DNA of 37,396 nt from Nitrospirae bacterium GWC2_57_13 (GCA_001805055.1 MHDZ01000098.1:1-37396); one strand, 5' to 3'; shown: positions 7,327 through 16,064, counted from the first letter of the stretch. Notes: generated from the letters alone by a model not told the origin. Numbers and translations are program-made.

Positions 7327-10300
7327 CTGCCGCTTCATATTCTCGTCCTGCAGCCTCGCTCTCCTTCCCCTGCTCTTCCCTGCCCTGGCGCAGAGCAGCG
7401 GCAGCAACGGCATTGCTTTCTCCGTCGCAGACCTGCCGGGAGGGCCTGCTTCAGGGATCGTCCAGGGGCCTCGACAGCTCCCAGTGCCCGACGCTGCTGC
7501 CGTGGCACGAACAGGCGCCAAAAAAGGCATCCTGGGCTCTTCCCTTGCCGCCGAGGTCAAGGCAAGTCCTGACGCGGCAGTGCTGAATGCCGGACTGGCG
7601 CAGGAATGGCGGCTTCTGCTCGCGGACCTGGGTGAGCCCTCCACCCTCGTCGGCCCTGACGAGCTCGCTGCAGCCGGCAGGACCAAGCCGTTCCTGATCA
7701 TACCCTCAGGCGCCTTGGCAGCCTACGGAGGATCGGCCTTCTTCCGGGCAGGTCTTGCTGAATTCGTTCGCTCCGGCGGAATTATCCTTTGCTTCTCCCA
7801 GCAGAGAGGCATTGATCTTTCTGCACTGCCCCTCGACAAAGGAGCGAAGATCGAGGCAGCAGGCTGGTCCGAAGATGCAGGTCCGCTCTTCCGGGCATCA
7901 GCGATCCAGCAGCAGCATCCCTTTCTGTCGGGCGAGACCACTGCTCTGCCCGGCATTGAAACGGACGGATACTTCACCTCGTACCCTGAGAATGCCGCTG
8001 TCCTGCTCGCCCGCCACGACGGATTTCCCACGCTCATCATATATCCCTTCGGCTCCGGATGGGTTGTTGCATCCACGCTGTTCTCCGAGCGGCTCCATGC
8101 CCTGGGGCATCTTGGCGCCGAGGAACGGTCCCTGCTGCGCGATATGGTTTCCTGGGCGAAAGCAGGCGGCAAGGTCCGAACAAGCGCTGCCAACAGGCGA
8201 GTTGATCTCGAACTCGAACTGATCGGGCTGCGCGACATCGACGCAGCCGCTGTAAAGCTCTTGATGATCGGCCCTGATCGCAGCGTAACAGCAACAGAGA
8301 AGACGTTGCAGCGACCCGTCCCTCGCAGGGCAAAGCTCACCGTGCCTGTCTCCTTCTCTTTTCACAGTGATGCACCGCAGGGAATCCATCATGTGGAATA
8401 CGTTCTGCTCGACAGCAGGGGCAGGTCCCTCACAACAGCGCGGGAAAGCGTGGGTGGATGGGTAAGCCTTGGCAACGCGTCGAAGACGGGAACGATCACC
8501 CGCGCCGCAAAACCTCTTGCCGCGCCGCAGCTCCTGATCAGCGATGCAACGGCCCTGATCACGAGTGTCGGCAGCACTGTCCGGATGGACCTGAACATCA
8601 CCACAGGTCCGGGCGCTGAACTGCCGCAGCCAATTCTGGTGCGTGCGGGAGGCCGGGAACGTATCGTACAGCTCACAAAGGAACGGACGTCAATTTCGCT
8701 TGATCTGCCCACGGGAAGCACGCAAGACTCCATCCCCTTCACCCTGTCCCTCTCCGGAAATGGCAGGGTCCTCTTCCGGGGAAGCGCAGAGCCCCCGAGC
8801 AAAGCAAAGGGAAGCATCTTTCTGGAACGCGCCTCCTTTGCTTCCGGTGAGCCGGTCCGCATCGGGACCAAAGGCCTCGGCAGCGGTGAACTGACGTTCT
8901 ACGGGCTGGGCTCCATCCAGGACAGCATGATCAGCGGCAGCAAAAGTGTGGAATTCACCGCAGCGTCCGACCTTCCTGACGGCGACTATCCGCTCCGCTG
9001 GGAATTCCGCAGCATGGACGACAGCATCCTGAAAGGGATCCTGACACTGCCGCACCAGGGATACCGTGTACGGTTCCAGTCCTTGTCTGTGAAGGAGAAG
9101 AGCTCCTGGTGGCGCAGCCGGATCGAAGCTGGGCTCGGCATAACCGCCACGGCGCCGGTGGCAGGCCGCCTGCGTCTGCAGCTCCGCGGCCCTGCGGGAA
9201 CAGAGGGACCGGCACTGGAGAAGGAAATAAAGCTCATGCCAGGCCTGAACGATCTGACCCTTGCCCTGCCCTTCAAACCCTCCCAGGCCGGCATCTGGGA
9301 GCTGCAAAGCAGCTTCCTCGTGACCCTGCCTGACGGCGCCGGCCTGCTTCACAAGCCCGTCATCATCGCGTCGGCAATAAAGGCCTTTGATGCAGGAAAG
9401 GCCGCCGTTCTCGGCATCAGCACGGAACGGCCCTTGTACGAAGACCCTTCCGGACCGGTCCAGGCGACCGTCAGCATCTTCGGCAGCGGCGCTGCGTTCA
9501 TGACGGTCTCCCTCGATGGAAATAAAATGAAATCAGAGAAGCTGGAGCTTTCCGGCCATAACAGCATAAACATAAAGATCGACACACTGAAGGAGGGAGC
9601 GCACACGCTCAGCGCAGACCTTCGGCTGGCCGGTCTTTCGAGCTACCAAAAGCTGGCGTTCCCTTACGGTACGAACCTTCCTGATCTTGCACTGGAACTC
9701 TCGATCCCTGAACCTGCCGGAGCCTCACTGCCCATTACCCTGCTGGTCCGCAATCAGGGCAGAACATCGTCAGCCTCCTCCCGCGCGGCGCTGCTCGAAG
9801 GCCTGCCTTCAGACCGGGGACAGGTCGTCGGCTCGATCACCGTTCCTGCCCTGAAGTCCGGTGAAACCTACTCAACAGTTCTCGAATGGCCGCTCCTGAA
9901 CAAGGCAGGATCACAGACCCTCCATGCCGTCGCCGATGTTGAGGGAATGGTGACCGAAGCGGACAAGGAGAACAATAGTAATGCAGTCTTCATAAACATA
10001 CCGGAGACCGTATTCTCCCTTGCCCCGCAGAAGAACACCATTTTTTCCGATGAGGAGATGGAGTTCCATGCTGCGATGGTGAATCTCACCTCCCGCAGCC
10101 TCGAAGGCCTGAACGTGCAATTCCAGCTTTTCGGACCACGAGGCGCCCTTATGACCTCGGAGCAAAGCTCTGTCCCCCTGCTCGGACCCGGCGCGGCTCA
10201 ACGCATCACCCGCTCCTTTCGCCTTCCCTCTGCATCCTTCGGCGTTTACCGCGCTGCGGCTGTGCTCACGAAAGACCGCGTGATCGCCGAGGCAGATGCA

Positions 10301-11593
10301 AGCCTGACCCTGCTGCCCACTCCGCTGCTCCAGGGCACGCTCGTGGGCACGCCTGCCGCAACAGGCTCCTGCAGGCCCTTCACGATCACGTACGATGCGC
10401 GAAGTGCCGGTAATGTTCCTGTTACCGAAGGCACGGTACAGGCCCGGATCGCTCCTGCTGCCTCGGGACAACAGTCCATAACGAAAGAAGCGCCCTTCAG
10501 CCAGGGAGCAGGATCGTTCAGGATCGGAAAGCTTGACCTTCCATCTGGTAACTATACGGTACAACTCACGGGAAGCGCAACGAACCGCAACCATAAGGTG
10601 ACAAGGGAAACGGTGATGGCCGAGCAGCCGCTCTCGGTGACAGCGCCTGTCTCCGTGCGCCAGAACAGCTCGCCGGTACCCCGGGTGCTGGTGCTGCGCA
10701 GCGCGCTGGAACAGGGGGCAAAAAAGGTCGTGACCAGAAAGCTGCTCGATGATGCCTTTGATCGGGAGGGCATATTCCATACGGTCGTGGACAAACCAGC
10801 GGATTTCATCGGCCGCGCCGGCTCAGGCCTGTACAATACCTTTGTACTCTTCGAGCCTGACGAGATGCTCGATGAGATCGAGGACCTCAAACAGCGCGTG
10901 CAGGATGGCGATGGATTGATCATCGTCGGGGAAGGAAGGATCAGCATGACCATCGCTGAATCCTTCGGCTTCACATTCGCTCCTGCCCTTCCCGACGATA
11001 CACGCCTGCTCGACGTGGGAGGCGAGCTTCGCTCCGCGCTCACCGGAACGCTGCCTGTCTGCGGACCGCTCCTGCCGCCGGCCCGAAAGGGCGCGCGTTC
11101 CCTGGCGCAGCTCAGCGGCAGCGGGCAGCCGGCCATGCTGATCGGCTCCCACGGGAAGGGAAAGGTCCTGGTCATGCCCTTCTCCCTGACGCGATCTGCC
11201 GCTGAAACAGGCTCCATCCCCCTGTACGGCCTGCTCCTGTGCACGGCACTGCCCTCAGTGCAGCCGGAGCAGGATTCGCCGGGAGGCATCATTGCGCGGG
11301 AGCTCACGGTCACCGCAGCAGAAGGCAGCGCCAGAACAAGGATCATCGACAGGCTGCCTGAAGGGGCCCAGGTCATGCAGAGTGGTGATGCTGTGGTGAA
11401 GAACGGCGCAATAGTCTACGACGTAACAGCAGAGGCAAAGCCGAAGAGGCTCTTGTATCTCTATCGTTTGCCGACAGGCAGCATCGGACCAGTCAGCCGG
11501 GAAGTGCAGTATGAATGCGGCGGGAACTTCATTTCAGAAGGGCCTGTACCCTTGAAAGAGGGGGACTGGCCCGGTTCCTTGAGAGGCAGATAA
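7313..11593 (+). CDS. Large exported CARDB-domain protein in the secretion operon
   Basis: A 1426-residue protein of unknown function. Residues 1-26 are a signal peptide ending ALA before QSSG. Residues 126-286 resemble a class I glutamine-amidotransferase-like (ThuA/BatA-type) fold: FLIIPSG, FVRSGGIILCF, PFGSGWVVASTLFSER. Several beta-rich Ig-like segments follow. Residues 785-900 form a good CARDB domain (LLVRNQGRTSSAS, VPALKSGETYS, EADKENNSNAVF). Residues 1122-1305 are a second amidotransferase-like region (VLVLRSALEQGAKKV, DGDGLIIVGEGR), and the end resembles a DUF11-like strand set. It sits between gspE and the pseudopilin, so it may be the exported cargo or a surface component. The start is uncertain: the only ATG lies in a repeat and has no ribosome binding site. 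The last residues (VPLKEGDWPGSLRGR) come from a palindromic repeat. Confidence 0.8.
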   Translation: MRHALCRFIFSSCSLALLPLLFPALAQSSGSNGIAFSVADLPGGPASGIVQGPRQLPVPDAAAVARTGAKKGILGSSLAAEVKASPDAAVLNAGLAQEWRLLLADLGEPSTLVGPDELAAAGRTKPFLIIPSGALAAYGGSAFFRAGLAEFVRSGGIILCFSQQRGIDLSALPLDKGAKIEAAGWSEDAGPLFRASAIQQQHPFLSGETTALPGIETDGYFTSYPENAAVLLARHDGFPTLIIYPFGSGWVVASTLFSERLHALGHLGAEERSLLRDMVSWAKAGGKVRTSAANRRVDLELELIGLRDIDAAAVKLLMIGPDRSVTATEKTLQRPVPRRAKLTVPVSFSFHSDAPQGIHHVEYVLLDSRGRSLTTARESVGGWVSLGNASKTGTITRAAKPLAAPQLLISDATALITSVGSTVRMDLNITTGPGAELPQPILVRAGGRERIVQLTKERTSISLDLPTGSTQDSIPFTLSLSGNGRVLFRGSAEPPSKAKGSIFLERASFASGEPVRIGTKGLGSGELTFYGLGSIQDSMISGSKSVEFTAASDLPDGDYPLRWEFRSMDDSILKGILTLPHQGYRVRFQSLSVKEKSSWWRSRIEAGLGITATAPVAGRLRLQLRGPAGTEGPALEKEIKLMPGLNDLTLALPFKPSQAGIWELQSSFLVTLPDGAGLLHKPVIIASAIKAFDAGKAAVLGISTERPLYEDPSGPVQATVSIFGSGAAFMTVSLDGNKMKSEKLELSGHNSINIKIDTLKEGAHTLSADLRLAGLSSYQKLAFPYGTNLPDLALELSIPEPAGASLPITLLVRNQGRTSSASSRAALLEGLPSDRGQVVGSITVPALKSGETYSTVLEWPLLNKAGSQTLHAVADVEGMVTEADKENNSNAVFINIPETVFSLAPQKNTIFSDEEMEFHAAMVNLTSRSLEGLNVQFQLFGPRGALMTSEQSSVPLLGPGAAQRITRSFRLPSASFGVYRAAAVLTKDRVIAEADASLTLLPTPLLQGTLVGTPAATGSCRPFTITYDARSAGNVPVTEGTVQARIAPAASGQQSITKEAPFSQGAGSFRIGKLDLPSGNYTVQLTGSATNRNHKVTRETVMAEQPLSVTAPVSVRQNSSPVPRVLVLRSALEQGAKKVVTRKLLDDAFDREGIFHTVVDKPADFIGRAGSGLYNTFVLFEPDEMLDEIEDLKQRVQDGDGLIIVGEGRISMTIAESFGFTFAPALPDDTRLLDVGGELRSALTGTLPVCGPLLPPARKGARSLAQLSGSGQPAMLIGSHGKGKVLVMPFSLTRSAAETGSIPLYGLLLCTALPSVQPEQDSPGGIIARELTVTAAEGSARTRIIDRLPEGAQVMQSGDAVVKNGAIVYDVTAEAKPKRLLYLYRLPTGSIGPVSREVQYECGGNFISEGPVPLKEGDWPGSLRGR

Positions 11594-11700
11594 AGAAAAT
11601 GAGGCCCTACTCTTTAAATCGCGGAGAAAACAGGGACAGTCCCCTTAACAGAGGGGAAAACAGGGACAGTCCCCTTGAAAGAGGGGGACTGTCCCTGTTC
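11549..11700 (+). repeat. GGGGACTGTCCC palindromic repeat cluster in coding sequence
   Basis: CCCTTGAAAGAGGGGGACTG occurs exactly at 11549-11568 and 11672-11691. The core unit AACAGGGACAGTCCCC is present at 11629-11644 and 11659-11674, with its inverse GGGGACTGTCCCTGTT at 11684-11699, so the cluster can form a hairpin. Related copies lie at 26826-26896 and 28172-28214. Units cover the last codons of the CARDB gene and the leader of the pseudopilin gene. Confidence 0.8.
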
Positions 11701-12204
11701 ACAGCTGACGGCTTCACCTACATTGCCCTGCTTGCCGCCATCGTGATCCTCGGCATCATGCTCGGCGCTGCAGGCAAGTACTGGAGCCATGTGATGCTGC
11801 GGGAGAAGGAAGCAGAGCTTCTGTTCCGGGGGGACCAGTACGTGCGCGCCATTGACAGCTATTACCGGACGATCAAACCGGGGATGCAGCCCATGCTGCC
11901 GCCGACCATTGATGAACTGCTGAAAGACAGCCGCTCCACGGTGAAACGGCATCTGCGGAAGAAGTATAAGGACCCCATCACGGGCGAAGATTTTGCGGTG
12001 ATCCAGGACCCTGTTACCAAGCGTATGATCGGCGTGAAAAGTACAAGCGACAAGGAGCCGCTTAAGAAGGGGAATTTCCCGAAAGGATATGAGACGTTCC
12101 AGGGAAAAACGAAGTACAGCGAGTGGGAGTTTAAGTTCACGCCGCAGGCGCCCGTGCCGGTTCCAACGACACCACCCGTAACACCGCCGCATGGTGGCGG
12201 ATAA
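11599..12204 (+). CDS. gspG: Type II secretion pseudopilin-like protein (GspG-like)
   Basis: A pilin-like protein of 201 residues. The prepilin signal is GFTYIALLAAIVILGIM, with cleavage expected after Gly 38, followed by a hydrophobic helix and a globular domain with YRGDQYVRAIDSYYR-like text (here LFRGDQYVRAIDSYYRTIKPG). The end is rich in Pro and Thr (PVPVPTTPPVTPP). The usual Glu at position +5 of mature pseudopilins is replaced by Ala (FTYIA), which is atypical for a major pseudopilin. I chose ATG 11599, six bases after the CARDB stop; an ATG at 11515 in the same frame overlaps that gene. The 38-residue leader is long, and most of it (ENRDSPLNRGENRDSPLERGG) is encoded by the GGGGACTGTCCC repeat. 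Function is inferred from the gspF/gspE context. Confidence 0.8.
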   Translation: MRPYSLNRGENRDSPLNRGENRDSPLERGGLSLFTADGFTYIALLAAIVILGIMLGAAGKYWSHVMLREKEAELLFRGDQYVRAIDSYYRTIKPGMQPMLPPTIDELLKDSRSTVKRHLRKKYKDPITGEDFAVIQDPVTKRMIGVKSTSDKEPLKKGNFPKGYETFQGKTKYSEWEFKFTPQAPVPVPTTPPVTPPHGGG

Positions 12205-12310
12205 TAGCGCGGTTCGTTTCAGCTTGCGATGCAATGATAGAGCCGGCGTCCCGTGAAAAAAGGACGCGCCCGGGAGTCTTTATTAGAACTCACCGTCCTT
12301 TTCTCCTGGC

Positions 12311-12362
12311 TTTATCAGATGTGATCAGATTAGATCCGCGTCCAACAGCTGTTTCAGAATCA
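12311..12362 (+). repeat. ATCCGCGTCC dispersed repeat, copy C
   Basis: GATCAGATTAGATCCGCGTC at 12323-12342, followed by CAACAGCTGTTTCAGAATC. It matches the copies at 3124 and 36534 and lies in the convergent gap between the pseudopilin and pncB genes. A weak hairpin (GCGTCC/GGACGC, 12246-12267) upstream might terminate the secretion operon. Confidence 0.6.
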
Positions 12363-12390
12363 TCCGCCGTGTCCCTATGCCTCTTCCGGA

Positions 12391-13557
12391 TCAAACCGTC
12401 AACTCCAGCCCTTCCACCTGTGCCCGCGTAAAAGCCCGGACCGTTGCCGGCGGCTCTGCTTCGATCAGCCGCTTTCCATTATCCAGCACCGGAACCATCA
12501 GGTCAGTCATCTCACCGCCGCAGGAACAGGCGGACTCGGTGCTATTCTCCAATGGAACGATCCTGCGCTCCCGGCAGCGCGAACAGGCGAGCACCCGCTT
12601 GCTGCCTGACCATTTGCCGCGCTTTGCCAGCGGCGTGCCGTCGATCTCCACGATATCCATCGCATAATCGATTACCGGCGCATTGCTGATCGACGTACCA
12701 ATGCCATACCCATCCACGACCTCGTTCAGTCCCGAAATATCATTCTCCTTGATCCCTCCGCTCACATAGAGCTTGACGTGCTGATGGCCCCGAAGATCAA
12801 GCTCCCAACGGGCCTCCTGCAGGATGCGGAAGAAGTTCCCGCGCCGGGATCCCGGAGTGTCGAACCGCACTGCAAAAAGCCGCTCACCCAGCGCCTCGGC
12901 CACGTTCAAGCACTCAAACTTCTCGTCCAGGAACGTATCAATGAGCGCCACACGTTTGAACTTCGGTTCCAGGACCTCGTCATAGGCCTTCACAGCCGCC
13001 ACCGTGGAACCCATGCACAAGATAAGGGCATGCGGCATGGTGCCCATGGGGTCTTCGCCGATCAGCTCACCGGATTTGACCACCGACACGCCGTCGCATC
13101 CACCGATGTAGGCGTTCCGTTCGATCATGGGCGCCAGGATCGGGTGCATCCTGCGCGCGCCAAAGCTCATCACCGGCCGTTCTCCCGCGAGCTTCTTGAG
13201 CCGCGATGCCTTGGTAGCAACACCCGAGGCCTGGCACAAAAGGCCCAGAATTGCCGTCTCGTAGACGCAGAAGTCCTGATACCTGCCCTCGATCTCCATT
13301 ACCGGCTCATAGGGGTAAAAGACCGTCCCTTCCTTCATGGCCCTGACCCTGATGTTCAAATGTTTCATGAGCGGGATCGCTTCATCGATGCCCGTGAACA
13401 GGGCCCAGGGCCATTCTTCCGGAAGGCTCTTGGCAATGAACTCCGCCTTTACCAGGGGATTCACCCCCTTGGCCTTCAGTATCCGAAGCGCCCGCTCGAA
13501 ATAGACGTCTGTGATCTTGCCGTCTATGATATCCTTCGGGTCTGCGGTGAAAAACAT
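12391..13557 (-). CDS. pncB: Nicotinate phosphoribosyltransferase
   Basis: Converts nicotinate and PRPP to nicotinate mononucleotide in the Preiss-Handler NAD salvage route. The 388-residue protein has the family segments FFTADPKDIIDG, LFTGIDEAIPLM, SFGARRMHP and a glycine-rich phosphate-binding region (YVSGGIKENDI). A C-terminal cysteine cluster (CSRC, then CSC about 22 residues later) looks like a zinc knuckle, as known for archaeal-type nicotinate phosphoribosyltransferases. The start has a near-perfect Shine-Dalgarno (GAGGAGGTGG) about 6 bases upstream. It lies downstream of the pncA-like gene on the same strand, separated by 81 bases of heptamer repeat, so the two probably form one salvage operon. 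Confidence 0.92.
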   Translation of the reverse strand: MFFTADPKDIIDGKITDVYFERALRILKAKGVNPLVKAEFIAKSLPEEWPWALFTGIDEAIPLMKHLNIRVRAMKEGTVFYPYEPVMEIEGRYQDFCVYETAILGLLCQASGVATKASRLKKLAGERPVMSFGARRMHPILAPMIERNAYIGGCDGVSVVKSGELIGEDPMGTMPHALILCMGSTVAAVKAYDEVLEPKFKRVALIDTFLDEKFECLNVAEALGERLFAVRFDTPGSRRGNFFRILQEARWELDLRGHQHVKLYVSGGIKENDISGLNEVVDGYGIGTSISNAPVIDYAMDIVEIDGTPLAKRGKWSGSKRVLACSRCRERRIVPLENSTESACSCGGEMTDLMVPVLDNGKRLIEAEPPATVRAFTRAQVEGLELTV

Positions 13558-13565
13558 GTGACCAC

Positions 13566-13639
13566 CTCCTCAATGCGCATAGAGCATAGGGCAGAGTGCA
13601 GAGCGTCAACCCATGCTCCATGCTCCATGCTCCATGCGT
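13566..13639 (-). repeat. Heptamer tandem repeat between pncA-like and pncB
   Basis: On the plus strand CATGCTC is repeated three times exactly (13612-13632) and then varies (CATGCGT, 13633-13639), with degenerate GCATAGA/GCAGAGT units to the left. The last unit abuts the stop codon of the pncA-like gene. Confidence 0.75.
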
Positions 13640-14163
13640 CACTCGACCCTGACTCCCATAACGCTCTTCATGATGCGCAGCGCCGCGTCGTGGTCTTCCT
13701 TCGCGATGCCGGCCACGCCGTTCTCGACGACCGTAACGTCATAGCCGCGCAGGACCGCGTCCGAAGCAGTGAACATGATGCAGATGTGCGTCACATCGCC
13801 TGTCAGCCTGAGCGACCCCACGCCAAGCTGTTTCAGCGTCTTGTCGAGATCCGTGTTGTAAAAACCCGAATAGGTCGTCTTTCTGATGACCAGATCGTTC
13901 TTTGACGGTTTGAGATCATCAACTACGTCAGCCCCTTTGGTCCCGTGTACAGCATGTGGCGGCCAGCCAAAGCGCGAAAATTCAGGATCATCAGGCGCGT
14001 GGCTGTCGCACACATACATGACCGGCGACCCTTTCGCATGGGCCTCGTCGATCTCTTCCCTGATCACGGGAATGACCTTTCGCGTGTCAGGCACCTCGAG
14101 CGGCGCGCCGGGCAGCACGAAGTCGTTCAGCATATCAATGACCAGCAAAGCTTCCTTTTTCAT
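13639..14163 (-). CDS. pncA: Isochorismatase-family cysteine hydrolase, probable nicotinamidase
   Basis: A 174-residue protein of the isochorismatase/nicotinamidase family. The catalytic triad is Asp 10 (LLVIDMLNDF), Lys 95 (VIRKTTYSGF) and Cys 128 (GDVTHICIMFTASDA). Probable metal ligands are Asp 53 and His 55 (CDSHAPDDPEF) with His 70 or His 73. Nicotinamide to nicotinate is the likely reaction, because the next gene on the strand is nicotinate phosphoribosyltransferase. Other members of the family have other amide substrates, so the symbol is provisional. The start has a strong ribosome binding site (GGGAGGTGAT). A promoter reading leftward (TTGCAA-17-TACTAT) overlaps the one driving adenine deaminase. 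Confidence 0.8.
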   Translation of the reverse strand: MKKEALLVIDMLNDFVLPGAPLEVPDTRKVIPVIREEIDEAHAKGSPVMYVCDSHAPDDPEFSRFGWPPHAVHGTKGADVVDDLKPSKNDLVIRKTTYSGFYNTDLDKTLKQLGVGSLRLTGDVTHICIMFTASDAVLRGYDVTVVENGVAGIAKEDHDAALRIMKSVMGVRVE

Positions 14164-14262
14164 AACTCATCACCTCCCTGCAAAAGAACAGAGGCCGGGA
14201 AGTCCGTCTTTTTCACGCTCTTGCAAGCTTTTCATCGCTGTTTTTGCCTCTTACTGTTCTTC

Positions 14263-14299
14263 TTTACAATAGTAACAATATATTGTATCTTTTGCAAGT
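14263..14299. promoter_or_regulatory. Divergent promoters around a perfect palindrome (candidate operator)
   Basis: ACAATATATTGT (14275-14286) is a perfect 12-base palindrome. Rightward: TTTACA (14263-14268), 17 bases, TATCTT (14286-14291), reading toward ade. Leftward on the minus strand: TTGCAA (14299-14294), 17 bases, TACTAT (14276-14271), reading toward the pncA-like gene. The palindrome fills the spacer of both, so one bound protein could control both salvage routes. An outer inverted pair TACAAT/ATTGTA (14265-14270 and 14282-14287) adds symmetry. Confidence 0.45.
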
Positions 14300-14352
14300 G
14301 GAGCCCCTCCGACAGTCGAGCGGCGCACGTGACAGTGCTCCACCTCCTCTCC

Positions 14353-16059
14353 ATGACAAAATTACTTGCTGACAGGATAGCCGTTGCACGGGGCACCAAG
14401 AAGGCCGACCTTGTACTCCGGGGCGGAACAATGGTGAACGTCGTGACCGGCGAGCAGTATCAGTCCGACGTGGCTGTCCATCATGGAACGATCGCCGGCA
14501 TCGGGAGCTACGACGGGAAAAAGGTCTTTGACGTCTCGTCAAAATACGTTCTTCCCGGTTTCATCGACAGCCACGTACACCTCGAAAGCACGATGCTCAC
14601 GCCTGCGGAGTTCGCCAAGGCAGCGCTGCTCCACGGCACCACAGCGGTAGTGGCAGACCCCCATGAGATAGCGAACGTCCTGGGTCGAAAAGGGATCGAG
14701 TATCTCCTGAAGGCAAGCGAAGGACTGTTGCTCGACTTCTATTTCATGCTTCCCTCCTGCGTTCCTGCAACGGATAGGGAAACCTCGGGCGCCCGGCTCG
14801 AGGCCGCTGATCTCAAGCCTTTCCTGAAGCATCCCCGCGTATTGGGCCTTGCCGAAATGATGAATTATCAGGGTCTCCTGTCCGCTGATCGCAGCGTCCT
14901 GAAAAAGCTTAAGGCCTTTCAATATGAGGTTATTGACGGCCATGCTCCGGGGCTGTCGGGCAAGGACCTGTCCGCCTATATCAGCGCCGGCGTCTCGTCG
15001 GACCATGAGTGCACTACTGCCGAGGAGGCCCGGGAAAAGGTGCGCCTCGGCATGACCGTATTTATCCGCGAAGGTTCGTCGGCAAAGAACCTCGAAGCCC
15101 TGCTGCCGGCGGTAACGCCGCTGAATGCCCATGCCTTCGCCTTTGCCACTGACGATCTCGTGCCCGATGATCTGGCCATCGGCGGCATCAACCTGCTGGT
15201 CCGCAAGGCAGTCCGGCTGGGCCTTGACCCTGTCAGCGCCATCCGGATGGCCACCATCAATCCTGCCAGGCATTTCAACCTGAAAGGCAAGGGCGCGGTC
15301 CTGCCCGGATACGACGCGGACATCGTGGTGGTCGATGACCTTAAGAACTGCGCCGTCGAACTTGTTATCAAGAGCGGTATTCCCGTTACAGGCCGGAGCA
15401 TCACAGGTGCGATCACGTCGCCCAGAAAAACTGCAACGCGGAACTCTGTCCATATCAAACGTCTCAATCTGAATGATCTTCGAATAAAGGCCCGATCTGC
15501 CCGCGCAAGGGTCATTGAACTGGTCCCGGGCCAGATCGAAACGAAAGAGGTCCTGCTTCCGGTCCTGGCGAAGGATGGCCTGATCATTTCCGATACCGTG
15601 CAAGACGTGCTGAAGCTCCTTGTCGTCGAACGCCACCGCGCCTCGGGCAACATCGGCAAAGGATTGGTGAAAGGGCTGGGACTCAGCTCAGGCGCCATCG
15701 CGTCCACGGTGGCCCACGACTCCCATAACCTGATCGCTGCCGGTGTGAGAGACGAAGACATCCTGATGGCCCTTGAGACGGTAAGAAAGATGCATGGCGG
15801 CCTTGCTGTGGTGGACCAGGGGAAGGTCCTGGCCTCGCTTCCTCTTCCCATCGCCGGACTGATCTCTGATCGTCCTCTGGATTTCGTGGTTACGAGACTT
15901 GAGCAGATCCAGGAAGCCTGCCGACGGCTTGGCTCGGCCGTTGATCACCCTTTCGGCATTCTCTCGTTCCTGGCGCTGCCGGTGATACCGGAGCTGAAAC
16001 TGACGGACAAGGGACTGGTGGACGTGAGGAGCGGGGCTTTCGTAGATCTTTTCATCTGA
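14353..16059 (+). CDS. ade: Adenine deaminase
   Basis: Hydrolyses adenine to hypoxanthine and ammonia; amidohydrolase superfamily, 568 residues. Motifs: KADLVLRGGTMVNVVTGE at the N-terminus, the metal motif DSHVHLESTML, DPHEIANVLG, HAPGLSGKDLSAY and SSDHECTTAEEAREK. The C-terminal adenine-deaminase domain ends in the L-x-D-x-G-L-V-D region typical of the family. The frame is open upstream to 13945, antisense to the pncA-like gene, but that part is not family sequence. ATG 14353 gives the usual MTKLLADRIAVARG start, though without a clear Shine-Dalgarno. The product, hypoxanthine, is the substrate of the next gene, hpt. Confidence 0.93.
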   Translation: MTKLLADRIAVARGTKKADLVLRGGTMVNVVTGEQYQSDVAVHHGTIAGIGSYDGKKVFDVSSKYVLPGFIDSHVHLESTMLTPAEFAKAALLHGTTAVVADPHEIANVLGRKGIEYLLKASEGLLLDFYFMLPSCVPATDRETSGARLEAADLKPFLKHPRVLGLAEMMNYQGLLSADRSVLKKLKAFQYEVIDGHAPGLSGKDLSAYISAGVSSDHECTTAEEAREKVRLGMTVFIREGSSAKNLEALLPAVTPLNAHAFAFATDDLVPDDLAIGGINLLVRKAVRLGLDPVSAIRMATINPARHFNLKGKGAVLPGYDADIVVVDDLKNCAVELVIKSGIPVTGRSITGAITSPRKTATRNSVHIKRLNLNDLRIKARSARARVIELVPGQIETKEVLLPVLAKDGLIISDTVQDVLKLLVVERHRASGNIGKGLVKGLGLSSGAIASTVAHDSHNLIAAGVRDEDILMALETVRKMHGGLAVVDQGKVLASLPLPIAGLISDRPLDFVVTRLEQIQEACRRLGSAVDHPFGILSFLALPVIPELKLTDKGLVDVRSGAFVDLFI

Positions 16060-16064
16060 AATGC

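Noticed and set aside
13566-13639. CRISPR-like array
   Set aside because: Units are seven bases, contiguous and without spacers.
13945-14352. N-terminal extension of adenine deaminase
   Set aside because: Antisense to the pncA-like gene and across the divergent promoters; family sequence begins only near 14353.
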